Source: Erythrobacter sp. 3-20A1M (GTDB taxonomy: Bacteria > Pseudomonadota > Alphaproteobacteria > Sphingomonadales > Sphingomonadaceae). Taken from it: DNA of 64,000 bases. This document shows positions 1-8,600 of this stretch, piece after piece. The notes beneath the pieces are model-generated. The model was not told where the DNA came from. It did no database searches and saw nothing but the letters and a program-made list of their open reading frames with translations. The translations under genes and the position numbers were made by a program. Position 1 is the first letter of the stretch, and each line of letters begins with the position of its first letter. Where the stretch lies: contig NZ_CP045200.1 in assembly GCF_018636735.1 (NCBI RefSeq), positions 868,001 through 932,000 on the forward strand, written 5' to 3'.

Positions 1-741
1 GAAAAGAAGCATCGCCGCCGAGAGCGCCGCTTCCTGGCGGAGGGACTGCGCCTGCTCACCGATGCGCGCGAGAACGGCCGGATTCCCGAGACGCTGGTGA
101 TGGCGGAGGGGCGCGATCCGCACCCGCTGATCGACGCGCTCGAACAGGCGGTCGAGCGCCTGGGGGGCGAGGTGATCGAGGTGCCGGTGGAGATTCTCGC
201 CAAGATCACCGGCAAGGACAATCCGCAGGCCGTGGTGGGAGCCTTCGCCGAATGGGGCACGACCCTCGCCGCGCTCGATCGCTCCGCCGCGCCGATCTGG
301 CTGGTGGCGCAGGCGCTGCGCGATCCGGGCAATCTGGGCACGATGCTGCGCACCGGGGATGCGGTCGGCGCGGGCGGGCTGATCCTGATCGACGATTGCG
401 CCGATCCCTTCAGCGTGGAGGCGGTTCGCGCAAGCATGGGGGCCGTCTTCACGCAGGCGATCGTCCAGACGCGTTGGGAAGGTTTCGTCCCATGGCTGCG
501 CAACGGCCCGGGCCAGCTGGTCGCCGCATCGCTTCGGGACGCGGTGCCCTATCGCGGCGCACCGTACGAAGCGCCCTGCTTCGTGATGGTCGGCAACGAA
601 TCGCAAGGGCTGCCGGAGGATTACGAGGCCGCGTGCGACCTGCGTGTCACCATGCCGATGCGCGGGCGCGCCGACAGCCTCAACGCCGCGGTCGCCGCCG
701 CGGTGCTGGCCTACGAAGTGCTCGCCAGCCTGGATAGCTGA
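1..741 (+). CDS. TrmH/SpoU-family RNA 2'-O-ribose methyltransferase, 5' end missing
   Basis: The reading frame is already open at base 1 (EKKHRRRERRFLAEGLRLL), so the gene begins outside the window and 246 codons are visible. The basic 'RRERRFLAEGLRLL' stretch matches the substrate-binding N-terminal domain of TrmH-type enzymes. The three SpoU motifs follow: 'DPGNLGTMLRTGDAVG' (motif 1), 'NESQGLPEDYEAACD' (motif 2) and 'SLNAAVAAAVLAYEV' (motif 3), which form the knotted SAM-binding fold. The family methylates 2'-OH groups in rRNA or tRNA; which RNA is the target here cannot be told. A GTG/ATG pair at 97-102 is internal and not the true start. Confidence 0.9.
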   Translation, partial: EKKHRRRERRFLAEGLRLLTDARENGRIPETLVMAEGRDPHPLIDALEQAVERLGGEVIEVPVEILAKITGKDNPQAVVGAFAEWGTTLAALDRSAAPIWLVAQALRDPGNLGTMLRTGDAVGAGGLILIDDCADPFSVEAVRASMGAVFTQAIVQTRWEGFVPWLRNGPGQLVAASLRDAVPYRGAPYEAPCFVMVGNESQGLPEDYEAACDLRVTMPMRGRADSLNAAVAAAVLAYEVLASLDS

Positions 742-814
742 CCCCCCGCTGCCTGAACGGGACGCGGCGGAGGCATTCACGGGCGATGCAGCGTTCGCGC
801 CCTAGTTTTCCGCC

Positions 815-1447
815 ATGCGCCGATACCTCTCTCTCCTCGCCATTCCCGCCCTGCTCGCCTCGGGCGTCGCGATCGCGCAGTCGGCTTCCGACTGGGAGAT
901 CGGCCCGGTGGTGCGCGGGCGCAACTACTCGCCCGGCATGCCCGGCCACCTGAGCGCGGGCCGTGACGGGCCGCAGTTCACCTTCCCTACCGGCGCACGC
1001 GAAGGCAGCGTGCATTACGTCACCCTGCCGGTCCGCTCGCTGGCGGGCGCGAAGGAACTCCGCCTGCGCTATCGCATCGACGCCGCGCCCGGCACGCGCT
1101 TCGTCGCCGCCGAGAACCCGAAGGCGCAGGCCGCGATCACGCTCTATTTCCAGCGCCGCGGCGACAACTGGAGCGGCCGGGGACGGTTCGAGGCCTATCG
1201 CTGGTACGCCGCCCCCGCCACCATGATGCCGCTGTCGCCCGGCACGCACGAGATCGCGGTGCCGCTCGATCGCAGCTGGGGCGCGGTGATGCACACCACC
1301 GCGCGCAACGATCCGGCGGCGTTCCAAGAGGCGCTGGACGATGCGGGACGCGTCGGCTTCGTATTCGGATCGGCGGGCGGGCGCGGCCACGGCGTGTACG
1401 CCACCGGCCCGGCGCGCTTCACCGTGCTGGATTTCGACATCCGGTAG
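815..1447 (+). CDS. Exported protein of unknown function, 210 aa
   Basis: The first 21 residues form a clear Sec signal peptide (MRRYLSLLAIPALLASGVAIA, cleavage expected after AIA). The mature part is rich in beta-type, aromatic and Gly-Pro segments with no membrane span, which suggests a periplasmic or secreted beta-sandwich. I do not recognise the family. It starts 73 bp after the methyltransferase and has no obvious partner gene. Codon use matches the rest of the window. Confidence 0.7.
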   Translation: MRRYLSLLAIPALLASGVAIAQSASDWEIGPVVRGRNYSPGMPGHLSAGRDGPQFTFPTGAREGSVHYVTLPVRSLAGAKELRLRYRIDAAPGTRFVAAENPKAQAAITLYFQRRGDNWSGRGRFEAYRWYAAPATMMPLSPGTHEIAVPLDRSWGAVMHTTARNDPAAFQEALDDAGRVGFVFGSAGGRGHGVYATGPARFTVLDFDIR

Positions 1448-1523
1448 GAACTTCGCGCCCGGCGAGAGCGGGCAAGCGGCGGAGGATGGAACGCCGACCG
1501 GGGGTCTTTGCAAAACTCGCGGC

Positions 1524-1988
1524 TCAGCATCCGAGCGGTCCATCGGAAGCGCCGGGCTCGTTCGCGTCGATCCGGCGCAACAGGCGCAGAAGCGCGCAAA
1601 TGTCGGCCTTGCGCCGCAGCGCGGTCATCCGGCCGCGATGGATGACCGGCTGGACCAGACCGGTCTCGATCCGACGGATCAGCTGCGGAACTGTCACCTT
1701 CCGCCAATCGGTTCGCGGCGCGTGGCGGCGACCGGTTCCGGGCGGCGTCAGGACGCTGTCCCAGGCATGGGCGAAGCTTTCCGCTCCCTCCCGCGTCCGC
1801 AGCCGATAGGCGCTGTGACGGCTCATCCCCACGCGGTGCGCCGCCGCGCCGACCGAGCCGGTGAGATAGAGCTGCGCCAGAAATGCGCACTGCCGCTCGA
1901 TACTCCACCCGTCGCGCCGCGCGCGCAGCGGCACGGGATGGAAGAACGGCGGCCTGCGGCGGCAGCGATGGGCGAGGCGCTTTGGCAT
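1524..1988 (-). CDS. Helix-turn-helix domain protein, orphan, 154 aa
   Basis: Residues about 28-65 read 'WSIERQCAFLAQLYLTGS' followed by 'VGAAAHRVGMSRHSAYRLR', a convincing helix-turn-helix with the Ala/Gly turn and Ser-Arg-x-Ser recognition helix start. A second short conserved-looking block, 'TDWRKVTVPQLIRRIETGL', follows near residue 95. From general familiarity, proteins of this type recur in sphingomonads without an assigned role. The HTH resembles those of transposase-like and terminase-small-subunit-like proteins as much as classical regulators. No catalytic residues are seen. The gene stands alone between two plus-strand-side gaps, so context gives no target. Confidence 0.65.
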   Translation of the reverse strand: MPKRLAHRCRRRPPFFHPVPLRARRDGWSIERQCAFLAQLYLTGSVGAAAHRVGMSRHSAYRLRTREGAESFAHAWDSVLTPPGTGRRHAPRTDWRKVTVPQLIRRIETGLVQPVIHRGRMTALRRKADICALLRLLRRIDANEPGASDGPLGC

Positions 1989-2078
1989 CGCGCAGGGTAA
2001 GACAGGTTGAGCGCGTGTAGGAAAGCGGGTGCGAAACCGCCGTATCGGCCAAGCTGGATAAGGAACGCGACAGGGTCC

Positions 2079-3170
2079 TCAGCGCGTTCCGGCCGAGTCG
2101 TCCCAACCGCTCACCGCATGTCCGCCATGCACCATGCGCCGCGTATCGCGGGACGTGAGCGAAGCGGTGAACCCGGGCGTCGGGGCGCTAGCGTCATCGA
2201 GCCGCTTGAGCTGATCCGGGCTGAGGTCGAGTTCGGTGGCCGCGACATTGCTTTCAAGCTGCGACACCTTGCTCGCGCCGACCAGGGTCGAAGTGACGCC
2301 GGGCTGCGCCAACGTCCATGCGAGCGCAACCTGAGCAACCGGGCGTTCGATCTCCCGGGCAATGCTCTCGGCGGCGCTGAGGATTTTCCAGTTGCGATCC
2401 GTGAACTTGCTATCGCCGAACGGGTTGGCACCGCTCAGCCTTCCGGTGTCGGACGTGTCGTCGCGCTGATACTTGCCGGTTAGAAAGCCACCCGCCAGCG
2501 GGCTCCAGGGCATGATGCCCATGCCCCCGTCGCGCGCCGCCGGGAAATGTTCGGCTTCGACATCGCGCGCGACCAGAGAATATTCGAGCTGCATTGCGAT
2601 CGGCCCCGGAACGCCCCGCTCCGCCGCAATCGTGGCGGCCTTGCTGCCGACCCATGCCGGCATGTCGGAGAAGCCGTAATACCGGATCTTGCCTGAGCGG
2701 ACGAGGTCGCCGAGCGTCTGGACGATTTCCCCGATCGGGGTGACCCCGTCCCAGATATGCATCCAGTAAAGGTCGATGTAATCCGTCCCGAGGCGCTTCA
2801 GCGATCCTTCCAGGGCACGATGGATGTTCTTCGCACCCGCTCCACCCGCGTTCGGATTGCCCGCGCTCGATTGGTTCGCGGTGAGCGGACTGGCCGATCC
2901 GTTGAAGCCGAACTTGGTTGCGAGCACGATTTCGTCTCGCAGGCCTGCTTCTGCTATGAACTTGCCGACCAGTTGCTCGCTCTGGCCACCCGAATAGATG
3001 TCCGCCGTATCGACGAAATTGCCTCCGGCCTCGCGATACGCGTCGAAGATGGCACGAGAGGACGTTTCGTCCGCCCCCCATTCACCGAGTCCGAAGGTCA
3101 TGGTGCCCAAGGCGAGCGGGCTGACGACGAGGCCGGAGCGACCGAGTGTACGGAAATCTGTCAAAGACAT
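2079..3170 (-). CDS. Aldo/keto reductase
   Basis: 363 aa NAD(P)H-dependent oxidoreductase of the AKR superfamily (YajO/Tas-like long-chain group). The catalytic tetrad is visible: Asp54 and Tyr59 in 'DTADIYSGG', Lys86 in 'LATKFGF' and His138 in 'YWMHIWDG'. The C-terminal cofactor region 'TSTLVGASKVSQLESNVAA' is also typical. The ATG at 3170 is preceded by AAAGG at good spacing. It is divergent from the TetR gene, with only 53 bp between the starts, so it is the likely target of that regulator. The substrate is unknown; detoxification of reactive aldehydes or ketones is an inference. Confidence 0.9.
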   Translation of the reverse strand: MSLTDFRTLGRSGLVVSPLALGTMTFGLGEWGADETSSRAIFDAYREAGGNFVDTADIYSGGQSEQLVGKFIAEAGLRDEIVLATKFGFNGSASPLTANQSSAGNPNAGGAGAKNIHRALEGSLKRLGTDYIDLYWMHIWDGVTPIGEIVQTLGDLVRSGKIRYYGFSDMPAWVGSKAATIAAERGVPGPIAMQLEYSLVARDVEAEHFPAARDGGMGIMPWSPLAGGFLTGKYQRDDTSDTGRLSGANPFGDSKFTDRNWKILSAAESIAREIERPVAQVALAWTLAQPGVTSTLVGASKVSQLESNVAATELDLSPDQLKRLDDASAPTPGFTASLTSRDTRRMVHGGHAVSGWDDSAGTR

Positions 3171-3207
3171 GGAAAAACCTTTATAATGATCGTTACAGAA
3201 CTATCTG

Positions 3208-3222
3208 GGTCTCTGGTAGACC
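3208..3222. promoter_or_regulatory. Candidate TetR operator in a divergent promoter
   Basis: A perfect 5-bp inverted repeat with a 5-bp centre, GGTCT-CTGGT-AGACC, lies in the 53-bp gap between the aldo/keto reductase and TetR start codons. A TATAAT hexamer sits just upstream at 3182-3187. This is the usual place for a TetR-family autoregulatory operator, but the assignment rests only on symmetry and position. Confidence 0.35.
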
Positions 3223-3223
3223 G

Positions 3224-3886
3224 ATGTCAATGGATATTGTAGTGAACGATACGGAAGTAGCAGGCGATCGGGTTTCGGATGTTCGGCGCAAGAGCGGCCG
3301 ACCGCTGTCGTTCGATCGCGACGCCGCCCTCGAAAAGGCTATGCTGGCATTCTGGCAGTATGGTTACGAAACGACCTCCATCAGCGACCTGACACGCACG
3401 ATGGGAATAAGCGCACCGAGCCTCTACGCGGCTTTCCGGGATAAGAAGCACCTCTTCCTCGAGGCGGTCCGGCTCTACGCTGGCGACACGCAAGAGGTTC
3501 GCGCGGCGATCGATGCCGCACCCAGCGCCTATGAAGCGGCACTCTCGGTTCTGGCCAACTCGGTCGATACCTTCACCGGTGCGGACACGCCCCCCGGCTG
3601 TCTGCTAGCGAGTTCCACCGCCAGCGGATCCGCCGCATCGGCCGACGTTCGTGCCGCTGTCGCTCAGTATCGCGGCCAATTGCGTGACGCCCTCCAGACA
3701 CGTGTCGAGCGCGACATTTCCGACGGTACATTGCCACGCGATACGGACGCCGCCGCTTTGGCAAATATGGTGGTCGCATTGATACAGGGGCTGTCCGTCA
3801 TGGCCCGTGATGGTGCCGATCGCGCTTCGCTCACATGCGTCGTCAACGCCGCCATGAAAGCCTGGCCTACCCGTGAGGAAAGCTGA
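3224..3886 (+). CDS. TetR/AcrR-family transcriptional regulator
   Basis: 220 aa from the ATG at 3224. An upstream in-frame ATG at 3146 would overlap the divergent gene and is unlikely. The N-terminal TetR DNA-binding domain spans about residues 30-75: 'ALEKAMLAFWQYGYETTSIS', then 'GISAPSLYAAFRDKKHLFLE'. The remainder is the helical ligand-binding and dimerisation domain, of the TetR_C type found next to oxidoreductases. It most likely represses itself and the divergent aldo/keto reductase and is released by a small reactive molecule. The latter is inferred from gene pairing only. Confidence 0.88.
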   Translation: MSMDIVVNDTEVAGDRVSDVRRKSGRPLSFDRDAALEKAMLAFWQYGYETTSISDLTRTMGISAPSLYAAFRDKKHLFLEAVRLYAGDTQEVRAAIDAAPSAYEAALSVLANSVDTFTGADTPPGCLLASSTASGSAASADVRAAVAQYRGQLRDALQTRVERDISDGTLPRDTDAAALANMVVALIQGLSVMARDGADRASLTCVVNAAMKAWPTREES

Positions 3887-3940
3887 CCGGACCGACTAAG
3901 GGCTTCATAGCCAGCGCCCCAATGCCCTCACGGCTCGGTA

Positions 3941-4186
3941 TCAGGAACTTTCGCCGGGCCGATCCGCCGCCATATCGGCAGGGTCCTTCGCATACCCCAA
4001 GAGATCGCCCGGCTCGCAGTCCAGGGCGAAGCATAGCCGCGCCAGGGTCGAGAAACGTATGCCCCGCACCTTGCCCGAGCGGAACAGGGAGAGCTGGGTC
4101 TCGCTCAGCCCGACTGTCTCCGCCACCTCCTTGCCCAGCAGGCCGCGGTCCTTGAGAAGGCGGTCGAGCGTGATGGTGATCGGCAT
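3941..4186 (-). CDS. XRE-family helix-turn-helix regulator (YozG-like)
   Basis: 81 aa, almost entirely one Cro/CI-type HTH domain: 'LLGKEVAETVGLSETQLSLF' then 'RSGKVRGIRFSTLARLCFAL' and 'CEPGDLLGY'. The ATG at 4186 shares one base with the stop of the upstream DUF2975 gene (TGATG), so the two are translationally coupled. Small XRE proteins paired with DUF2975 membrane proteins are a common bacterial two-gene unit whose signal is unknown. The TTG codon just before the ATG is not needed as a start. Confidence 0.85.
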   Translation of the reverse strand: MPITITLDRLLKDRGLLGKEVAETVGLSETQLSLFRSGKVRGIRFSTLARLCFALDCEPGDLLGYAKDPADMAADRPGESS

Positions 4187-4647
4187 CAAAGGATACCCTC
4201 GATTTCCGCGCGGGCTACGGCGGCGTCACGCAGGGGTCGGGCCATCACGAACAGCAGGAGCCCCAAGCACCCCAGCGTGATCGAAGGGACGTCGAACCAC
4301 GCCCACGCGCCCCAGCTGACGGTCAGCGCCTTCAGCAACAGGGGCTGCACGAAGACGAAGGCAATGCCCCCCAGGAACAGCCACAGGCCCAGGTTCTGCA
4401 TCAGATTGCCGAGAGCAACCTCGATCCGCTGCCCCCTTTCGATCGAACGGAACGCCCGCTCCACCATCCAGATCGCCGCGACGTAACACAAGGAGGGTAT
4501 CAGACCCACCGCCTGCCGGATCTGCGCATCCTGGCCAGCGTGGTCGCTGAACAATCCGGTGCTGTTCAGCGCCAGTCCGCTGATCGTGCAAACCAGAACT
4601 GCGATCGTGGCGAAGCGCGCGTTGCGGGCTGTGGTGAAGCGGTTCAC
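4186..4647 (-). CDS. DUF2975 integral membrane protein
   Basis: 153 aa with four predicted membrane helices, near residues 12-32, 47-63, 88-108 and 120-139. The family is found beside small XRE regulators, as here. The start is GTG at 4647, fixed by a strong AAGGAGG six bases upstream. The likely role is a membrane partner that senses something for, or is controlled by, the downstream regulator; no function is established. The leader between 4648 and about 4710 is clearly A+T-richer than its surroundings and probably holds the promoter. Confidence 0.8.
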   Translation of the reverse strand: MNRFTTARNARFATIAVLVCTISGLALNSTGLFSDHAGQDAQIRQAVGLIPSLCYVAAIWMVERAFRSIERGQRIEVALGNLMQNLGLWLFLGGIAFVFVQPLLLKALTVSWGAWAWFDVPSITLGCLGLLLFVMARPLRDAAVARAEIEGIL

Positions 4648-4847
4648 TTTGTCCTCCTTCTAATTCAAGTCTGAGTTAAACCTTCCACACAATTTAAGCA
4701 AAAATTAAATTTGCCGTAGGGTCGTTGGCAGTTGCGTCGATCCAACGATGGAGGGTTGCGAGGTCGGATCCGGCGGCTCCGCTTCGGCAGAAAGAGCGCC
4801 CGAAGTTAGCGGTTGCCCCCACTCGGTGCTGCGGCGAAAGGGGTTAC

Positions 4848-5840
4848 ATGTCGCTGGGCAGGCTTTTCCGATACGACGCCAGGATCGCCGCGAATGCGAC
4901 AAGGGCGATCCTCACACGATGGCGCGATGCGCTGACGATCGTGGTCGCGGCGGCGGTCGGGTTCGCCATCCTGCGCGGCTGGATCGGGTCTCGCCCACCG
5001 CAGGTCGCCTTCCGGATTGCGGCCGGTTCGGGTGCGCTCGCCGGCCTCCTAGTCGGAAGCACCATCGCGCGCCGATTGGCGTTCCACGCGTTCGACGGCC
5101 CCATGCCGTCCCGCGCGCTGATGCGGGGGGACGCGCTTCGCTACACGCTGGGCTGGCACGCGATCGCCGCCTTCGTCGCGCTCGCGGTCGCGCTCGTCAT
5201 CCGCTCTGTGCTCATCGGCGGAGCGCTGGTGGGGTACGGCGCCGGTGCGGCGGGCGCATACGCGGTTGCGGCGCTCACGCCATTCGGCCCGGCGTACCGG
5301 ACGGGCAACCTGCGCCGGTGGGTGCTGAACGAAGCGGGGCGTCCGCGCTTCGGCATGATCTGCGCCGCGCTGCTGACCGTTACGATGCTGGCCGCGAGCC
5401 GCCTCGTGTCCAACGACACCGTGGCCGGAATTGCTATCTGCGGATCGATCGCATGCATGCTTCCTATGACGGCGGTCGATGCCGAACTGGTACGGTTCCG
5501 CACGATCGTCGGCCATGGGTCGGGTGCCATCGTCGCCGATCGCTGCACGGCCATCGCATGGTTCGCAGGGATCGCCGTACCGGCCTGCCTGGCCCTGGTG
5601 GAGCCCGTCGTGGCCGGCATCGTTGCAGCGATCTGCGGGGGTTTCGCACTGGTGGCGACGATCCGGATCATGGCCTACCGCCTCTATCGCAGGAAGCAGG
5701 CCAACCTGCTGGTGTCCGTCATGCTGGGCGTGCTAGCCATCTCCGCCCTGTCGGTCCCGCCGCTCAGCCCGGCATTGGCGGCGGCGATGCTGTGGTATCT
5801 GCATCGCCGGGCGCGCCAGGCGTGTTGGTTGCTCACATGA
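4848..5840 (+). CDS. Polytopic membrane protein, putative ABC permease subunit
   Basis: 330 aa from the ATG at 4848, chosen because AAAGGGG lies a few bases upstream; the open frame before it has no Shine-Dalgarno. About eight to ten hydrophobic segments span the protein, with short Arg-rich loops and no signal peptide. It ends with an ATGA overlap with an ABC ATPase gene, so it is most simply the membrane subunit of that transporter. The sequence does not show a recognisable ABC-2 or FtsX motif, so the family assignment is by context. Confidence 0.7.
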   Translation: MSLGRLFRYDARIAANATRAILTRWRDALTIVVAAAVGFAILRGWIGSRPPQVAFRIAAGSGALAGLLVGSTIARRLAFHAFDGPMPSRALMRGDALRYTLGWHAIAAFVALAVALVIRSVLIGGALVGYGAGAAGAYAVAALTPFGPAYRTGNLRRWVLNEAGRPRFGMICAALLTVTMLAASRLVSNDTVAGIAICGSIACMLPMTAVDAELVRFRTIVGHGSGAIVADRCTAIAWFAGIAVPACLALVEPVVAGIVAAICGGFALVATIRIMAYRLYRRKQANLLVSVMLGVLAISALSVPPLSPALAAAMLWYLHRRARQACWLLT

Positions 5841-6568
5841 CCGCGGCGGTGGCGCTCAGCAATGCGGCGGTGAAGCGCGGCGGGGCGAGCGTCACGCACG
5901 AGATCGCGCTGTCCGTTTCGCCCGGCTCCTGGTTCGGCCTGATCGGCGCGAACGGCTCGGGCAAGACCAGCCTTTTGCGGGCGCTGGGCGGCCGGCTGCC
6001 CTTCGCAGGCGGATCGTGCCTGCTGGACGGACTCGAAGTGGCGGGCGACCGCGCGGGGCGTGCCCGCCATTTCGGCTTCGCCCCACCGCCGGACACGCTG
6101 CCCGACATGCTGCGGGTGCGCGAGGTCCTCGAGCTGGTGAGCGGGTCGGGGGAAGCGTATCGCGCGCGCCTCGAACCGTTGTGGCAGGCGCTGGGGCTCG
6201 ACGGGTTGATGGAGCGGTGGATCGGCGAATGCTCGGCCGGAATGCGCCAGCGGGCGGCCATCGCGACCGCTTTTGCCGGGGAGCATGCCGCGGTGATCCT
6301 GGACGAGCCGTTCAACTGGCTGGACCCGGTCGCCGCTTTCGACCTGCGCCGGGCCTTGCGCGCGATGGTGGACGATGGACTGACCCTGATCACCGCGCTG
6401 CACGATCTGGGCACGCTGGCGGCCGCGTGCGACACCGGGCTGATGCTGGCGGACGGGCGGTGCGCGATGGAGCTCTCGCGCGAGATGCTGGCGGCGGCGC
6501 GGCGCGATCCGCTCGCGTTCGAGAGCGCGACGATCGATCGGCTGAGATCGCGAACCGCCGGGCGGTAG
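5837..6568 (+). CDS. ABC transporter ATP-binding protein
   Basis: 243 aa nucleotide-binding subunit. The Walker A is 'GANGSGKTS' near residue 39, the Walker B is 'AVILDEPFNWLDP' and the H-loop is 'ITALHD'. The signature loop is unusual, reading 'CSAGMRQRAAIATAF' in place of LSGGQ, although the Ser-x-Gly-(Met) core and the following Arg are kept. The ATG at 5837 overlaps the stop of the membrane-protein gene (ATGA). Together they form a two-component ABC system; substrate and direction are not evident. Confidence 0.88.
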   Translation: MTAAVALSNAAVKRGGASVTHEIALSVSPGSWFGLIGANGSGKTSLLRALGGRLPFAGGSCLLDGLEVAGDRAGRARHFGFAPPPDTLPDMLRVREVLELVSGSGEAYRARLEPLWQALGLDGLMERWIGECSAGMRQRAAIATAFAGEHAAVILDEPFNWLDPVAAFDLRRALRAMVDDGLTLITALHDLGTLAAACDTGLMLADGRCAMELSREMLAAARRDPLAFESATIDRLRSRTAGR

Positions 6569-6582
6569 GGCTTCGCGCGGCT

Positions 6583-7992
6583 TTACTCCGCCGCCTCGCG
6601 CTCCTCGCCGGTGCCGTCCTCGATCGCGGCGGCATCCTCGTTGTTGTAGCGCGGGCTCGCCTCGACCTTGGGCACGTCCTCGATCTCACGCTTGCCGATC
6701 TCGATGCCCTTGTCTGCCAGCCGACGCCCGGCAGACAGGACGTTGCGTTCGAAGCTGCCGACGAACTTGTTGTAATTGTTGACCGCGGTTTCCAGCCCGC
6801 CGCCCACGCGCTTCATATGCTCGGCGGCGATGGCGAGCCGGTCGTAAAGCTCCGCGCCCGCCTTGCCGATCTCCATCGCCTCGTTAGCGATGGTGTCCTG
6901 CCGCCATACCTGCGCCACGGTGCGCGCGATTGCGACGAGGTTGGTCGGCGTCGCCAGCAGCACCTTGTTGCGGAAGGCGAAGTCCCACAGTTCCGGATCG
7001 TGTTCGAGCGCGGCGGCGACGAAATGCTCGCCCGGCACGAACATCACGACATAATCGGGCGTGTCGTCGAACTGGCTCTGATAGCTCTTGGAGCCGAGCG
7101 TCTGGACATGGCCGCGCATCGATTTGGCGTGCAGGCCCAGCTGCCGTGCCCGCTCCTCCTCGTCGTCGGCCTCGAACGCGGCCTGATAGGCGTTCAGCGA
7201 CACCTTGGCATCGATCACCAGCCGCTTCTGCCCCGGCACGTTGACGATGGCGTCGGGTCGGAGCCGGCCCTCGTCCGTCGAGACCGAGTGTTCGAGGATG
7301 AAGTCGGTGTGTTCGGAGAGCCCGCATTGTTCCAGCACGTTCTGCAGCGCCCGCTCTCCCCAGCGGCCCCGGGCCTTGGGCGCGTTGGTGAGCGAATTGC
7401 CCAGCCGCTGCGCCTCGCGCCGGACATCCTCCTGCCCGCGCCGCATCTCGGTGATCTGCTCGTAGAGGCGCGAGAAGGCGTCGCCGCGCTTCTCCTCCAG
7501 CTCCGCGACCTGGCGTTCGTATTTCGCCAGCCGTTCGCCGACCGGTTGCAGCAGCGCGCGGATCTTCTCCTCGCTGGTCTTCTCCGAATGGCCGAAACGC
7601 TCGCTCGCCCGCTCCAGAAACCGCTCCTGCGCCGCGCCCAGCACCTTGGCCCCGGTGTTCTCGAACTCCTTGAGCAGGTTCGCACGGCTTTCTTCCAGCA
7701 GGCGCTTCTGTTCGTCGAACGCTGCACGCTCGGCCCGCAGGGTGGAGAGCTGCTCGCGCGCGTCGTCCAACTGGCGCTCCAGCCCGTCGACCCGCCCGGC
7801 CCGCTCGCGCGCGGCCTCCAGATCGGCAAAGGTGCGCAGATATTTCGCGTCGAGCTCCTTCGCCTCCGCATCGCGCGCCGCGTGGCGCGCGCGCCACTCC
7901 GCCGCGGGGCGCGAGCCGAAGAACCAGCCCGCCGCGCCCCCGATGCCGAGGCCGATGACGAGCGCGATGATGGTGATGAGGGTCGGGTCCAT
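6583..7992 (-). CDS. rmuC: DNA recombination protein RmuC
   Basis: 469 aa. A single N-terminal membrane helix (about residues 5-25) is followed by a long coiled coil rich in Glu, Arg and Ala (about 35-190). The conserved RmuC nuclease-like domain then includes 'GRWGERALQNVLEQCGL', 'DAIVNVPGQKRLVIDAKVSL' and 'DYVVMFVPGEHFVAAALE'. RmuC limits inversions between short inverted repeats in E. coli and belongs to the PD-(D/E)XK fold; 'RPDAIV...VIDAKV' gives the Asp and Asp-x-Lys of that site. The acidic C-terminal tail is not conserved. It is convergent with the ABC ATPase gene, 14 bp away. Confidence 0.93.
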   Translation of the reverse strand: MDPTLITIIALVIGLGIGGAAGWFFGSRPAAEWRARHAARDAEAKELDAKYLRTFADLEAARERAGRVDGLERQLDDAREQLSTLRAERAAFDEQKRLLEESRANLLKEFENTGAKVLGAAQERFLERASERFGHSEKTSEEKIRALLQPVGERLAKYERQVAELEEKRGDAFSRLYEQITEMRRGQEDVRREAQRLGNSLTNAPKARGRWGERALQNVLEQCGLSEHTDFILEHSVSTDEGRLRPDAIVNVPGQKRLVIDAKVSLNAYQAAFEADDEEERARQLGLHAKSMRGHVQTLGSKSYQSQFDDTPDYVVMFVPGEHFVAAALEHDPELWDFAFRNKVLLATPTNLVAIARTVAQVWRQDTIANEAMEIGKAGAELYDRLAIAAEHMKRVGGGLETAVNNYNKFVGSFERNVLSAGRRLADKGIEIGKREIEDVPKVEASPRYNNEDAAAIEDGTGEEREAAE

Positions 7993-8056
7993 GAGAATGC
8001 TCCACCGTCAGCTGACGAGGACAAAATCCCCGCCAGCCTTCCGGTATAAGGTTTTT

Positions 8057-8203
8057 CTAGAGATAGAACTCCAGATCCCTCCTCGCCTCAGCTTCCGTCC
8101 GGAATCCCTGGCGGGCACGATCAATGATCGCACCTGACGGCAGACAGATAGCCCAAAAGAAGAGGGAATATTCCTCATACACAGAATAGAGCCGATTTTT
8201 CAC
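8057..8203 (-). CDS. Small hypothetical protein, 48 aa
   Basis: The start is set at GTG 8203 because a perfect AGGAGG lies five bases upstream; a longer frame from 8257 lacks this. The product begins VKNRLYSVYEEYSLFFWAIC and ends 'RTEAEARRDLEFYL'. It is a compact alpha/beta-looking peptide with no membrane span, and no family is recognised. It lies in a stretch that is visibly A+T-richer than its neighbours, so it may be a recent arrival. The strong ribosome site and lack of internal stops support a real gene. Confidence 0.5.
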   Translation of the reverse strand: MKNRLYSVYEEYSLFFWAICLPSGAIIDRARQGFRTEAEARRDLEFYL

Positions 8204-8600
8204 GGCAACCTCCTGTGATGATTGGTGAAAGCCAATCTGGGAGGTTTTCGGATTCAAACGTACGAGTGCTTCAACATATAGACGCAGCGAGCAAGAGATC
8301 GATTACGATCCGTGTCAGGGTTCTTGGTGCCCTGTTCCGACTAGCGCCGTCAGCTTCGATTCGATGAAAGAGGCTTACTTACCACCCAACATGGCGTGTG
8401 CTTTTTTTACTCGATAGGCGCCTCCCTCTTGGAACAGAGATGGAACATGCCACAGTCGAACAATTATGCAAGCGGATCGGTCCGAATTCGATGTGGATTA
8501 TGAGGACTACCACACAGAGAGCGGATGTCCCCTGTACTGGTGCCTATCCGCGGAACCAATCCCCGGTCCGGACCGCTCCCACCCACAGAAGGAGAAAAGC
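8204..8600. other. Gene-free, A+T-richer intergenic stretch
   Basis: About 400 bp separate the small minus-strand gene from the Cys-rich protein gene. Short frames exist on the plus strand but lack ribosome sites and look unlike proteins. Base composition is lower in G+C than the flanking genes. It must carry the divergent promoters of both neighbours, but no clear -35/-10 pair, riboswitch or terminator could be identified. A run of seven T at 8402-8408 has no stem in front of it. Confidence 0.4.

Noticed and set aside
4748-5836. Open frame preceding the ABC ATPase that would make a 606-aa fusion
   Set aside because: The upstream part is out of frame with the real membrane-protein gene and has an Arg/Gly-rich shadow composition. 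The ATPase has its own ATG overlapping the previous stop.
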